DNA of 40,492 nucleotides from Pedosphaera sp. GTDB taxonomy: Bacteria; Verrucomicrobiota; Verrucomicrobiia; Limisphaerales; Pedosphaeraceae. Position numbers and translations under genes: made by a program. Of the stretch, positions 8,688-17,985 are shown one piece after another. The stretch covers positions 1-40,492 of the forward strand of contig JAQGPC010000026.1 in assembly GCA_028293285.1 (NCBI GenBank), in the 5' to 3' direction. The notes under the pieces were generated by a model, which was not told the DNA's origin, searched no databases, and was given only the letters and a program-made list of their open reading frames with translations. Numbering within the stretch: position 1 is the first letter of the stretch; each line of letters starts with the position of its first letter.

Positions 8688-9317
8688 ATGTACGAGCAAA
8701 TACTTTCCAGGCGCAGCTCTCTCAAGCAAATGAGCGGTGGATTTTCCCTGCTGGAATTGCTTATTGTCGTGGTGATTATTTTCGTTCTGTTCACGCTGTA
8801 CTTCAGTTCCGGTTCCAAAGCTTATCAGACCAAGCAGATCGCCAACTGCGAGAACCATCTACAAAGTGTCTATGTCGCGCTGAAGACCTATAGCATCGAC
8901 TACAATGACCGCTTCCCTTCTTTGGTAAATGCTCAATCGGCGGAAGCGCCCTTGAGTCAATTGGTGCCGAAGTACACCACCGGCACGGAATATTTCACCT
9001 GCCCGGGCACAAAGGACAGTCCGCTTCCGGATGCGAAACCTTTTGCAGATCGGCGTATCAGCTACGCTTTTTACATGGGCCACACTGTCAAGGATGACGC
9101 TGATCAACCATTGATGTCCGATCGCCAGGTCAATACGAATGCCAAGGCACCCGGCCAACTTCTATTTTCCTCCGACGGCAAAAAACCCGGTAACAATCAT
9201 GACAAATACGGCGGCAACGTCATGTTCTGCGATGGCAACGTGCAGTCCAGCCCCGCAAAATCCGCGTTTACATTGACGAATGCTTCGAATGTTGTTCTGC
9301 TCAACCCCAAACCCTGA
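8688..9317 (+). CDS. Pseudopilin with H-Xn-DG-like C-terminus
   Basis: The product from ATG 8688 is 209 residues; GGGGAG lies 10 nt upstream, so this start is preferred over the in-frame one at 8556, which lies inside the deaminase gene. The N-terminus has a prepilin leader ending in Gly before Phe (MSGGFSLLELLIVVVIIFVL), with the expected Glu5. The C-terminal NNHDKYGGNVMFCDGN matches the H-Xn-DG signature of this pseudopilin superfamily. The stop overlaps the next start as TGATG (9315-9319), so the two proteins are translationally coupled and probably act together at the envelope. Function otherwise unknown. Confidence 0.82.
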   Translation: MYEQILSRRSSLKQMSGGFSLLELLIVVVIIFVLFTLYFSSGSKAYQTKQIANCENHLQSVYVALKTYSIDYNDRFPSLVNAQSAEAPLSQLVPKYTTGTEYFTCPGTKDSPLPDAKPFADRRISYAFYMGHTVKDDADQPLMSDRQVNTNAKAPGQLLFSSDGKKPGNNHDKYGGNVMFCDGNVQSSPAKSAFTLTNASNVVLLNPKP

Positions 9318-11833
9318 TGAAAGTTAAAGTCCAGTGCGCGTGCGAGACACGCTTCGAATTCGAAGTGGAACCGGTCAATGGACGCATGCCGGTGGCCATC
9401 AACTGCCCCGGCTGCAATGTTGATGCCACCGAACTGGCCAATGCTGTCATCCGGCAACAATTAGCTGCACAGGCATCCGCTCCAAGCATTCCGCAAATTC
9501 CCCAGACACCGAAAATCAGCCTGCCCGCACCGGCAAGTCAACCCGTTCAAGCAGCGGCCCCCGCGATCCCCCGCCAACAATCAACGCCTCAGCCACCGCA
9601 ACCTCCTCAACCACCCCAGCCCGCAGTTGGAGTTCCCGTTGGTCAACCGGCAGCCGGAGGCTTGCGCATCAACAAGCCTGCCGTCGCGCACACACCGACT
9701 CCTGCGGCTCAGGCAACCGGAACAGTCGCTCCAACGGCCACGGCGGAAAACATGTGTCCGAAACATCTTACCGAGCCGGCCATAGAAACCTGTCACGTCT
9801 GCGGCAAGCCGATGTGCCAAAAGTGCCTGGAGATGTTCGGCTATGTTTGTTCGGTCTATTGCCGGGGACAGGCCAACTCGAAGAAGATGTTCATTCCGGT
9901 GTATGCGAACCAGAAAAGCGTGGTGGAGCAAAAGTCGCGCGGGAAATCCAAGTTGATTGGTTTCGCCATTGCCGCAGTGGTGATGCTCCTGCTGGGAGGC
10001 TGGATTTGGTATGAATGGTTTGGTTCCATGCCGAAGGTTGTTTACTCGGTAAAGTTCGAAAAGAAAAAGCCGCATGGACATTATCAATTGATTGGTCCGG
10101 GCCAGTTGCTCTCATTAAAAGAAAAGCAATTGACCCTTTTCGATGTGGCGCAGCAGAAACAGCTCTGGTCCACGGAAGTGAAATTCGAAAAGCCGCAAAA
10201 GCGCAGTCTGCTGGATGACATGGGTGACGACACGACTGATCCCGCGCCAGCGGCTCCGGTTAAACCCAGCAAGGCAAGTGCGAAATCCTTATCTGCCACG
10301 AACAAAACAACCAGCGCCAAACCCGCCTCGGACAGTCTGGAAGCGAAACATCTGGATGCGGCAAAGCAACGACTCGACAAGTTAAAACAGGGTGCTGCCT
10401 CAACAGATACCAACGCTCCCGCCGCCACCGATTCGTCCGATGACGAATTCGACTTTGCCTTCTTCAGAGATGCGCTTGGCGTAAAGAAGATAATTCCCAC
10501 AGCGACGGATATCTGGATTTTGTTTGAAGATCGGGTGCTACGTTTTGACCGGCAGACCGGCAGCCAAAAGGAAGAGATTGCTTTCAAGGGTCATGAACTC
10601 AATGTGACGCACGATGAAAATGGCATTTTGGCCGTGGGCGTTTCCGACCGCAATCATCGGGTGCTCACCGAGGTTTCGCTGCCAGCAGGCACGGTAAAGA
10701 GTGAGGAGATCAGCTTGTTGCCGAAAGCGGATAAAACCAAGGAACAGGCGAATGATAAATCGAAGAAAGCCGGGACAACTAAAAAGCCTGTTACCCCAGT
10801 GGCGGTTCCATCAACGACGGAGGAAGATCAATCGTCTGATTTCGCTTTCGCTTATGACCGGGGAGAACATTTTGTTTCCGCCGGCGCAAATGTCGCACAA
10901 TTAAATCTGAAAATTATTGAGAAAAAGCTCGAAGCCCATGAGGCCATGAAGCCAAAGGGGAAATCCATTGTGGATAGCGGCAATTTGACGGCCGGAAAAA
11001 GCCTGGATGCCGCGCAAGAAATGCTGAATGACATGCAGCGCGATAATACCGGCGGCAAAAGCGTGGAGGATGTCAGCCGTTATCAAGTCACCCTCCGCCG
11101 GTGGTTGGTAAAGGACGTTCCGGATTGGGAGGGCGAAGTTGTGGGGGCGCCCGGTTTGATTCCGCTTAAGACAATTGACATCGTAACTGGCGGACGTTCC
11201 ATCACGGTCATTGATAAAAACAACAAGAAACTTTGGGACGCCAAATTGACTTATCCCACGGGACGGCAATTTAGCTACAGATCTTTCGACGACGAGGATG
11301 CGAGCAAGCCTTATTTGGAAACAGGCAACACACTTTACTTCGCGGACCAAGGCATGCTCACCTGCTTCGACCTGGCGACCGGCAACGTTCGCTGGCGCTT
11401 GACCAGTGTGGGAATTTCCAAAATCCAACTTGATGAGCGCGGCAATCTTTATCTCACCACCACTTCTGACAGCCCCGATTCGATTCAATACTCACAACAA
11501 ATTAATCTCAATAAAAAGACCGAACCGGTGCTCATAAAAGTTGAGCCAAAAACAGGCAAGGTGTTGTGGAGAATCCAAAAAATCGGGGAGACACTGCTGT
11601 TAAGCGGCAAGTATGTTTATACCGGCAAGATTTCCTCCTCCATCTCATTCCTTAAACTGGAAGAAGGTGAGAGTTACCATTACAACTTCTACCGGCTGAA
11701 TCCTTCCACCGGGCACGAAAAATGGAATTATTTCCGAACCAAACCCAGCCGCAAGGCCGAGGTCAACCAGAACTGGATCATGATCGAATTTAACGACGAA
11801 GTCGCGGTGTTGAAATTCCTGAGCCTCTACTAA
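9317..11833 (+). CDS. Zinc-ribbon / single-TM / PQQ-like beta-propeller protein
   Basis: An 838-residue multidomain protein. Residues 1-40 form a CxC...CPGC zinc-ribbon-like motif (Cys7, Cys9, Cys30, Cys33). A Pro/Gln/Ala-rich linker follows to ~145. Residues ~146-185 hold a second cysteine/histidine cluster (CPKH...CHVCGKPMCQKC...CSVYC), resembling a B-box-type zinc finger. One membrane helix lies at ~213-235. The rest has PQQ/WD-like beta-propeller strands, interrupted by low-complexity Ala/Lys/Ser linkers (~300-380 and ~470-510): LTLFDVAQQKQLWST, LTCFDLATGNVRWRL, EPKTGKVLWRI and NPSTGHEKWNYF. The zinc modules are predicted cytoplasmic and the propeller periplasmic. No catalytic residue is evident; a scaffold or signal-relay role is a guess. 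Confidence 0.75.
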   Translation: MKVKVQCACETRFEFEVEPVNGRMPVAINCPGCNVDATELANAVIRQQLAAQASAPSIPQIPQTPKISLPAPASQPVQAAAPAIPRQQSTPQPPQPPQPPQPAVGVPVGQPAAGGLRINKPAVAHTPTPAAQATGTVAPTATAENMCPKHLTEPAIETCHVCGKPMCQKCLEMFGYVCSVYCRGQANSKKMFIPVYANQKSVVEQKSRGKSKLIGFAIAAVVMLLLGGWIWYEWFGSMPKVVYSVKFEKKKPHGHYQLIGPGQLLSLKEKQLTLFDVAQQKQLWSTEVKFEKPQKRSLLDDMGDDTTDPAPAAPVKPSKASAKSLSATNKTTSAKPASDSLEAKHLDAAKQRLDKLKQGAASTDTNAPAATDSSDDEFDFAFFRDALGVKKIIPTATDIWILFEDRVLRFDRQTGSQKEEIAFKGHELNVTHDENGILAVGVSDRNHRVLTEVSLPAGTVKSEEISLLPKADKTKEQANDKSKKAGTTKKPVTPVAVPSTTEEDQSSDFAFAYDRGEHFVSAGANVAQLNLKIIEKKLEAHEAMKPKGKSIVDSGNLTAGKSLDAAQEMLNDMQRDNTGGKSVEDVSRYQVTLRRWLVKDVPDWEGEVVGAPGLIPLKTIDIVTGGRSITVIDKNNKKLWDAKLTYPTGRQFSYRSFDDEDASKPYLETGNTLYFADQGMLTCFDLATGNVRWRLTSVGISKIQLDERGNLYLTTTSDSPDSIQYSQQINLNKKTEPVLIKVEPKTGKVLWRIQKIGETLLLSGKYVYTGKISSSISFLKLEEGESYHYNFYRLNPSTGHEKWNYFRTKPSRKAEVNQNWIMIEFNDEVAVLKFLSLY

Positions 11834-11858
11834 ACCAAGGGGGTGGACGGAAAGCACA

Positions 11859-13157
11859 TCAGGCGGCTGCCTGATCCTGTTTGCGGCGGATGATGGGCTT
11901 GGTTTCGCCTTCGACGACAGTCTTGGTGATTTTCACCGTCAAAATAGTTTCATCGCCCGGCACGTCATACATGACATCCAGCATCATTCTTTCCAGCAAA
12001 CCGCGGAGAGCACGCGCGCCCGTTCCCTTCTTAAGGGCTTGCACTGCGAGTTCACGCAACGCGTCCAGGGAGAATTCCAACTCCACCCCTTCCATGGCCA
12101 TCAACTTGGCAAATTGCTTTATGAGCGCGTTCTTGGGATCGGTTAAAATGGAAACCAGTTGATCTTCGGTCAATTCCGACAAGACCGTCACCATCGGCAG
12201 GCGGCCAATAAATTCCGGAATGAAACCAAAGCTCAGCAAATCTTCCGGTTCAATGTATTGAAGCAATTGAATGCGATCAACCGAGGCGGCGCGGTGCCCT
12301 TGCTCCGCCGCGCTGAAGCCCATTACATTCTTACCCAACCGGCGTTGAATGACTTTTTCCAAACCGACAAAGGCCCCGCCACAAATAAATAAAATCTGGC
12401 TGGTGTCCACCCGGATATATTCCTGCTGCGGATGTTTGCGTCCACCCTGCGGCGGAACGTTGCAAATAGTGCCTTCCAAAATCTTAAGGAGCGCCTGTTG
12501 CACGCCTTCGCCGGAAACATCGCGCGTGATGGAAACGTTTTCGGTCTTGCGGGCAATCTTGTCAATTTCATCGATGTAAACGATGCCCCGTTGAGCGCGC
12601 TTCACATCGTAATCCGCATTTTGCAGCAACCGGAGAATAATGTTCTCCACATCTTCACCCACATAGCCGGCCTCAGTCAGTGTGGTTGCGTCGGCAATGG
12701 CAAAGGGCACATCGAGAATTTGAGCGAGCGTGCGCGCAAGCAGTGTCTTGCCGGAACCGGTTGGCCCGACCATGAGGATATTGCTCTTTTCAATCTCCAC
12801 TTCCGCGTGCCGATCCACCGGCAGTTCCTCGCCGGATTCAGATTCGGTCACAGTGCCGACAGGCTCCTGCAGAATGCGCTTGTAATGATTGTGGACGGCC
12901 ACTGCCAAGGTCTTCTTGGCATGGTCCTGGCCGATGCAATGGCGATCAAGCTGGCGCTTGATTTCAATCGGCTTGGGAATGTTAAACTTCGGCTTCTGCT
13001 TCTTTGCCTGTGCCGTCAATTCCTTGTCGAGCACGCTTTTGCAAAGCACCACGCAGTTGTCACAGATGTAAACCCCCGGCCCGGCGATCAATTTTTTAAC
13101 TTCCGCGTGCGATTTCCCGCAGAAGCTGCACAACGTGATATTGGTCGGCCGCGCCAT
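11859..13157 (-). CDS. clpX: ATP-dependent Clp protease ATP-binding subunit ClpX
   Basis: ClpX is the AAA+ unfoldase that feeds substrates into ClpP. The 432-residue product has the N-terminal zinc-binding domain (Cys10, Cys13, Cys32, Cys35), Walker A GPTGSGKT at 131-138, the pore loop GYVG in the segment [18 protein letters not shown], Walker [12 protein letters not shown] and the sensor/lid region [21 protein letters not shown]. The ClpP-docking loop reads VMGF in place of the usual IGF. The gene lies 5 bp downstream of clpP on the same strand, the usual clpP-clpX order. Trigger factor (tig) and lon, frequent neighbours elsewhere, are not present here. Confidence 0.97.
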   Translation of the reverse strand: MARPTNITLCSFCGKSHAEVKKLIAGPGVYICDNCVVLCKSVLDKELTAQAKKQKPKFNIPKPIEIKRQLDRHCIGQDHAKKTLAVAVHNHYKRILQEPVGTVTESESGEELPVDRHAEVEIEKSNILMVGPTGSGKTLLARTLAQILDVPFAIADATTLTEAGYVGEDVENIILRLLQNADYDVKRAQRGIVYIDEIDKIARKTENVSITRDVSGEGVQQALLKILEGTICNVPPQGGRKHPQQEYIRVDTSQILFICGGAFVGLEKVIQRRLGKNVMGFSAAEQGHRAASVDRIQLLQYIEPEDLLSFGFIPEFIGRLPMVTVLSELTEDQLVSILTDPKNALIKQFAKLMAMEGVELEFSLDALRELAVQALKKGTGARALRGLLERMMLDVMYDVPGDETILTVKITKTVVEGETKPIIRRKQDQAAA

Positions 13158-13162
13158 AACGG

Positions 13163-13804
13163 TTACGGTTTTTTATCGATGTCAGCGGCGGGAGTAGCAA
13201 CCAGGGTCGGAATTTCTTTGCGCGATTGCACCACTTCATCCACGAGGCCGTAAGCCTTGGCTTCTTCAGCGGTCATGAAGTTGTCGCGATCGCAATCCTT
13301 CTCCACCTGTTCAATCGGTTTGCCAGTGTGTTTGGAAATGATTCCATTCAAGCGCTGCTTGAGGCGCAGCATGTATTTGACGCGAATTTCGACATCGCTG
13401 GCCTGGCCTTCAGCGCCACCCAATACCTGATGGATCATGATGTTCGAGTTCGGCAGGGCGTAACGCTTGCCCTTCGTGCCGCCGCAAAGCAGGACTGCGC
13501 CCATGCTGGCCGCCTGGCCGATGCAATAGGTATTCACATCGCAGGTCATGAATTGCATGGTGTCGTAAATGGCCAATCCCGCCGTGACGCTGCCGCCGGG
13601 AGAATTGATGTAAAGATGAATGTCCTTCTTGGGATCATGCATTTGGAGGAACAGCAGTTGGGCAATGATCAGGTTGGCCACCATGTCATCCACCGGCGTG
13701 CCCAGGAAAACAATGCGATCCACCAGCAGGCGGGAATAGATGTCGTAACCGCGTTCGCCACGCCCGGTCTGCTCAACCACCATCGGAACAAGAAAATTTT
13801 GCAT
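13163..13804 (-). CDS. clpP: ATP-dependent Clp protease proteolytic subunit ClpP
   Basis: The 213-residue serine protease has the catalytic triad in context: Ser100 in [11 protein letters not shown], His125 in NSNIMIHQ and Asp174 in [11 protein letters not shown]. The handle and oxyanion regions ([19 protein letters not shown]) are canonical. Length and the short N-terminal propeptide region fit the family. It starts at ATG 13804 and precedes clpX by 5 bp, so the pair forms the ClpXP operon. Confidence 0.97.
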   Translation of the reverse strand: MQNFLVPMVVEQTGRGERGYDIYSRLLVDRIVFLGTPVDDMVANLIIAQLLFLQMHDPKKDIHLYINSPGGSVTAGLAIYDTMQFMTCDVNTYCIGQAASMGAVLLCGGTKGKRYALPNSNIMIHQVLGGAEGQASDVEIRVKYMLRLKQRLNGIISKHTGKPIEQVEKDCDRDNFMTAEEAKAYGLVDEVVQSRKEIPTLVATPAADIDKKP

Positions 13805-13935
13805 AGTAATATGTCTTATTGATTCAGTGGCGCAACGTAACGGACGTCCATCTGTGCGTCAAGCGTGGGTCTTTACCAGCTCATTGACGCAACAATTAAC
13901 GTGCCTTGGCCACCAGTTTCGTTTAAATCTGCTTA

Positions 13936-14334
13936 ATGAAGCTTACCGCAGAACATCTTGGTTTACCAGCACGCAATCCGTTGGGATTGAAAGATTGGTA
14001 TGTAAACGTATTAGGCGCAAAGCTGGTGTTTGAGAACGGCGAAACGCCCCCGGCATTCTTTGTAGGTCTGGGCGATGGATTGATGCTGGAAATCTATCAA
14101 AGTGAATCTTCGCTGCCGGACACCAGCCGCAACAGCCTGGCTGGGTTTCGTCATTTGGCTTTGCAGGTGGATTCCATCGAAGAAGCCAAGGCAGTGCTGG
14201 AGAAGAAAGGCGTTAGTTTCACGGAAGTCATTAAACCGGCGGCTGGCGGCGGACGCGTGCTTTTCTTTAATGATGGCGAAGCGAACCTGCTCCATTTGGT
14301 CGAGCGGCCTCAAGGTTCGATCTTCCGACGCTAA
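13936..14334 (+). CDS. VOC-superfamily (glyoxalase/bleomycin-resistance fold) protein
   Basis: A 132-residue single VOC module pair. The four positions that ligate metal in many members are filled: His7 (TAEHLGL), a Glu in MLEIYQ (~52), His73 (FRHLALQV) and a Glu in LLHLVERP (~123). VOC enzymes include glyoxalase I, dioxygenases and antibiotic-binding proteins, so the substrate cannot be told from the sequence. It is transcribed divergently from clpP, with 131 bp between starts, and convergently with the NUDIX gene. Confidence 0.8.
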   Translation: MKLTAEHLGLPARNPLGLKDWYVNVLGAKLVFENGETPPAFFVGLGDGLMLEIYQSESSLPDTSRNSLAGFRHLALQVDSIEEAKAVLEKKGVSFTEVIKPAAGGGRVLFFNDGEANLLHLVERPQGSIFRR

Positions 14335-14367
14335 CACTATGGCGGAGTCTCAGCAGAGCGCCGCAAT

Positions 14368-14886
14368 TTAGGCGGTCGCGTTGAGCTTCTGCCAAATTAG
14401 CAGCAATGCCCGCGCGAAATCGCCGGGCCGTTCTGCCATCCAACGTGTCACCGCTTCCGGCGTATACCAACCGCCGGTTTCGATTTCATCGGGATGCAGT
14501 GTAAACGGCCCTTCTGCCTGGCAACGGTAAACACAGACAAATTCCTGGCCAGTCTCCAGGCAGGCTGCGATCTTGAACAGACGCTCAGGCGCCTTATCAA
14601 TCTTAAGACCGATTTCCTCGCGCAACTCCCGAATAGCACACGCGTCATAATCTTCGCCGCAATCGAGATGCCCGGAGGATGACGAATCCCATGCGCCGGG
14701 AAAGGTGTCTTTCTTCATGGAGCGTTTTTGCAGGAAAACTTCGCCGCGCGAGTTAAATACCAGGATGTGAACGGCCCGGTGTCTCAATCCCAAACGATGC
14801 ACTTCACCGCGCTGCTCACAGCCGATGACTTCGTCGCGTTCGTTTACGACATCGAAAATTTCATCTGTTCTTTGTGCGTGGCCCAT
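14368..14886 (-). CDS. NUDIX hydrolase
   Basis: A 172-residue NUDIX enzyme of the IPP-isomerase-like / YfcD subgroup: DEIFDVVNERDEVIG at the N-terminus, HRAVHILVFNSRGEVFLQKRS, then the NUDIX box from Gly72 to Leu94 containing RELREEIGL. These enzymes hydrolyse nucleoside diphosphates linked to other moieties. The particular substrate is not predictable. It is the last gene of the queE-aminotransferase-rsmA run, 26 bp after rsmA. Confidence 0.88.
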   Translation of the reverse strand: MGHAQRTDEIFDVVNERDEVIGCEQRGEVHRLGLRHRAVHILVFNSRGEVFLQKRSMKKDTFPGAWDSSSSGHLDCGEDYDACAIRELREEIGLKIDKAPERLFKIAACLETGQEFVCVYRCQAEGPFTLHPDEIETGGWYTPEAVTRWMAERPGDFARALLLIWQKLNATA

Positions 14887-14912
14887 AGTCTTTATTTTTC
14901 ACGCGCGCGGGA

Positions 14913-15737
14913 TCATGAATGGAGCAACTGTGTTAGTTTGACAAATTGTTCCAAGGTCACCTTTTCTGCGCGGATTTGCGGTGAGAGTTGTAATTGCTCG
15001 AAGGCAGCAGTCAATTTCTCAACCGGCCAATTTTGTTTCAGGAGCTTCAACATCATCTTGCGTCGTTGCGACAAACTCAACTTGACCAAGCGTGCGAAGG
15101 CGACACTTAGCTCTGGCGACAATAATGGCTGTGGGCGTCGCACAAGAACAACGCACGCGGAGTCCACATCCGGCGCGGGGAAAAAACAATCGGCGGGGAT
15201 CTTTAAAAGACCTTTGGGTTCGTAGTAAAGTTGGATCAGCAAGGACAGCACTCCGTAATCGTCATCGTCCGCCTGCGCTACAATCCGGTTGGCGACTTCC
15301 AATTGCAGCGTGACCACCAACCGTTCCGGACAGCCCGGTGATTGCGCCAACTCCACCAGAATGGGCGAGGCCACGGAATACGGCAGATTGGCTACGAGTT
15401 TCCAATCACTCCAATCGCGTTGCTCGCGACGCACATAATCCAATGCATCGTCGTGTAATAATTTGAGGCTGTGTGAACCAGCGAAACGCTGCAGCAGAAA
15501 ATCGAACAGCCTTTGATCTTTCTCGATGGCCAATACTTCACCCGCGCGTTCGACGAGCAACTCAGTCAACGGGCCTAAACCCGGGCCAATCTCCAAGACC
15601 TTATCCGTCTTGGTCAACTCGGCGGCGTCGGCGATGCGGCGAAGTTGGTTTTGATCGTGGAGAAAATTCTGGCCCAGCGACTTGGTCAGTTGGATCTGGC
15701 CGGAAGCCAGGATTTGTTTCATCTCGGAGAGCTTCAT
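14913..15737 (-). CDS. rsmA: 16S rRNA (adenine(1518)-N(6)/adenine(1519)-N(6))-dimethyltransferase
   Basis: RsmA (KsgA) dimethylates two adjacent adenines near the 3' end of 16S rRNA during small-subunit maturation. The 274-residue product shows SLGQNFLHDQNQLRRIADA at the N-terminus, the SAM-binding VLEIGPGLGPLTELL, the acidic IEKDQRLFD, DDALDY, and the catalytic NLPYSVASPIL. Its ATG overlaps the stop of the aminotransferase gene as ATGA (15734-15737), indicating coupled translation. Confidence 0.95.
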   Translation of the reverse strand: MKLSEMKQILASGQIQLTKSLGQNFLHDQNQLRRIADAAELTKTDKVLEIGPGLGPLTELLVERAGEVLAIEKDQRLFDFLLQRFAGSHSLKLLHDDALDYVRREQRDWSDWKLVANLPYSVASPILVELAQSPGCPERLVVTLQLEVANRIVAQADDDDYGVLSLLIQLYYEPKGLLKIPADCFFPAPDVDSACVVLVRRPQPLLSPELSVAFARLVKLSLSQRRKMMLKLLKQNWPVEKLTAAFEQLQLSPQIRAEKVTLEQFVKLTQLLHS

Positions 15738-17053
15738 GAAGTTTTGCGATAGCCGAGCAGATTTTGCAGCGCATTAACCGTAGCGGCCAACTGACTTTTG
15801 GTGATGGTGAGCGGCGGTGTGAAGCTGATGACATTCCCATGCGCTCCTTCCGGCAGCAGGATGAACCCGCGATGCAACATCTCTTTAATCACGCGCAACG
15901 AGACGATGGTGGCTGGAATACCGCCTGATAAACAAAGTTCCAATCCCACCATCAAGCCTGCTCCGCGAATGGAAATTTCAAATTGCGGATTGGAAATGTT
16001 TGATTGCAATAACTTCATCAAATAATTGCCAAGTTGGGCGCTGCGCTCGACGAGCTTTTGTTTTCGAATTTCTTCGATTTGGGCCAATGCCATGGCGCAA
16101 CCGACGGGATGGCCTAGAAAGGTGCTGGTATGAATCGCTTCGCCAGAAGAGACAGGCCAGGCGGCGTCCATGATGTCCGCACGACCGACGCACGCGGAAA
16201 TGGGAAAGCCACCGGCCATGGCTTTGCCGAGGCAGATGAGGTCGGGAATGGTTTCGCTGTGCTCGCAGGCGAACCATCTGCCGGTGCGGCCGAAGCCGGT
16301 GTAAATTTCATCCAGAATCAAGAGTGCGCCGTGTTCATTGCAGAGCCGGCGGAGCAATGGCAGGAATTTGGGCGGCGGGACATTGATGCCACCACGGGCT
16401 TGAATGGGTTCAACCAGGATTGCGCCAATTTCCCTGCGTTTCATCAATTGGCGAATGGCGGTTTCCACTTCCGGCAACCGCTTCGACGCGGAGGGGAATT
16501 CGACGAAATGGCCGAAGTCCGAAAGTTGCGCGCGGAAGGGCCAGCGGAAATGATCGCGATGCGTGGCATTCAATGCACCGTAGCCGAGACCGTGATAGCC
16601 TTTTTCAAACGAAATGACACCCGGCTTGCTGGTGGCTAATAGCGCGGTTTTCAGCGCGGCTTCCACGGCTTCGAAACCGGAATTGCAGAAGATGGTTTTG
16701 CCGGTCGCGCCTTTGGACTTTTTTCTCGTCCAACGCTCGAAGGTAAGCCGGCTCAGTTCGCGTGCGAGTTGCGCCTTGAGCGCGTGCGGGTGCACATCGC
16801 CCATGGCATGCAAAAGCTTGTTCATTTGCTTCTGTCCGGCTTTCACGACGCGGGGATTGGCATGTCCCGCCGCAGCCACGCCAAAGGCCGCCGTCAGATC
16901 GAGATATTTTTTATCCTCCGCATCCCAGACGTTCGCTCCGCGTGCCCGCTCCCACACGATGGGCCACGAGCCGTCCGATTCGGTGAAGGTCACGTTGCGC
17001 GATTCGTAATTGCGCAACTGGTTAAGAATTTGTTTGGTCTTATTTACCCTCAT
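15734..17053 (-). CDS. Class III PLP-dependent aminotransferase
   Basis: The product from ATG 17053 is 439 residues. A longer in-frame reading to 17392 runs antiparallel into queE and has no homology to this family, so the internal ATG, which overlaps the queE stop as ATGA, is the start. Signatures: cofactor phosphate-binding NSGFEAVEAALKTA (~124-137), LLILDEIYTGFGRTGRW with Asp248, and the Schiff-base lysine Lys277 in LICLGKAMAGGFP. The family includes acetylornithine, 4-aminobutyrate and putrescine aminotransferases; the donor here cannot be decided. The ATGA overlap with rsmA downstream as well makes it the middle of a coupled trio. Confidence 0.88.
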   Translation of the reverse strand: MRVNKTKQILNQLRNYESRNVTFTESDGSWPIVWERARGANVWDAEDKKYLDLTAAFGVAAAGHANPRVVKAGQKQMNKLLHAMGDVHPHALKAQLARELSRLTFERWTRKKSKGATGKTIFCNSGFEAVEAALKTALLATSKPGVISFEKGYHGLGYGALNATHRDHFRWPFRAQLSDFGHFVEFPSASKRLPEVETAIRQLMKRREIGAILVEPIQARGGINVPPPKFLPLLRRLCNEHGALLILDEIYTGFGRTGRWFACEHSETIPDLICLGKAMAGGFPISACVGRADIMDAAWPVSSGEAIHTSTFLGHPVGCAMALAQIEEIRKQKLVERSAQLGNYLMKLLQSNISNPQFEISIRGAGLMVGLELCLSGGIPATIVSLRVIKEMLHRGFILLPEGAHGNVISFTPPLTITKSQLAATVNALQNLLGYRKTS

Positions 17054-17784
17054 ACCCCTCTTTGATCCGGCGACCAGATGATCTTGTGCATCTGCACTTG
17101 GAAACGCACCGGCAATGCGTCGGCGATGATTTTTTCGGCGAGTTCCAAACGTGTAATCGGTGTCTGGCCTGCCGGAACTTTTTTTAAGACCTTGTCCTGT
17201 TGCTCGGGCGTTAAGGGCTGCACCCAGGAGAATAAGAGTGGACAAATAGCGTCCAGCTTGTGCTCGACGATTTTCTGTTTGGCCCAGTCGTAATCTTCCT
17301 GCGTGCCCATGACGAATTTGATTTCGTCGGTGCTTTTGAGATGGCGCAGGTTTTCCCAGCGATTGCGCAGGACTTCGCCGCTGCTGGGGCATTTCAAATC
17401 CATGATGCGCCGGACGCGGGGATCGATTTTGGAAATGTCATGCGCGCCGCTGGTTTCGATCAGCACCGTGAAGCCTTCGTCGCATAAGGTTTTCATCAGG
17501 GGCAACGCGTTCGGCTGGAGCAATGGTTCGCCGCCGGTCAGCTCAATCAAGGGCATTTTGTGGCCGTTGATTGATTGTGAATAGGGAGCGGCGAGTTTAC
17601 GAATCTCGGCCAGCATGTCGGGCACGGACTGTTTTTCGCCTTCGGTGAAGGCATAGGCGGTGTCGCAATAGGAGCAGCGGAGGTTGCAGGCGGTGAGTCG
17701 CACAAAAATGCAGGGAAGCCCGGCAAAGGTGCTTTCTCCTTGCAGGCTCAGGTAAATCTCATTAACCACCAGCGTCTCGGACAT
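17050..17784 (-). CDS. queE: 7-carboxy-7-deazaguanine synthase (radical SAM)
   Basis: QueE converts 6-carboxytetrahydropterin to 7-carboxy-7-deazaguanine in queuosine/preQ0 synthesis. The 244-residue protein begins with the characteristic NEIYLSLQGES substrate-binding segment, followed by the radical-SAM cluster Cys33-x3-Cys37-x2-Cys40 (CNLRCSYC) and DTAYAF. The ELTGGEPLLQ motif and the IETSGA segment are also typical. No other queuosine gene is in the window. It is the first gene of the coupled run with the aminotransferase and rsmA. Confidence 0.9.
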   Translation of the reverse strand: MSETLVVNEIYLSLQGESTFAGLPCIFVRLTACNLRCSYCDTAYAFTEGEKQSVPDMLAEIRKLAAPYSQSINGHKMPLIELTGGEPLLQPNALPLMKTLCDEGFTVLIETSGAHDISKIDPRVRRIMDLKCPSSGEVLRNRWENLRHLKSTDEIKFVMGTQEDYDWAKQKIVEHKLDAICPLLFSWVQPLTPEQQDKVLKKVPAGQTPITRLELAEKIIADALPVRFQVQMHKIIWSPDQRGV

Positions 17785-17811
17785 CGGTTTAATTTAGCGG
17801 GGGATGGCGCA

Positions 17812-17958
17812 ATAGTGAATAGCGAATATCGGGAGAGGACGGACGTTGGTTTTGCGAGGTTATTGTGCGGTATGGTGGTATTTACGTTGAAGCGACGTGA
17901 ACGTCGCGCACCTTTCACCCAGACGGCTGCTCTCCTGTAAAAATTCTCTATTCACTAT
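17812..17958. repeat. MITE-like element with ~16-bp terminal inverted repeats and an internal palindrome
   Basis: The arms ATAGTGAATAGCGAAT (17812-17827) and ATTCTCTATTCACTAT (17943-17958) are inverted repeats with 15 of 16 positions matching. They enclose about 115 bp that contain GCGACGT-ga-ACGTCGC (17892-17907), a perfect 7-bp-arm palindrome. The element fills most of the 201-bp gap between queE and the glutamate dehydrogenase gene. No transposase is encoded. The type is inferred from structure only. Confidence 0.5.
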
Positions 17959-17985
17959 CCAGCACTCCGCGGCTATCTTGGGCGC

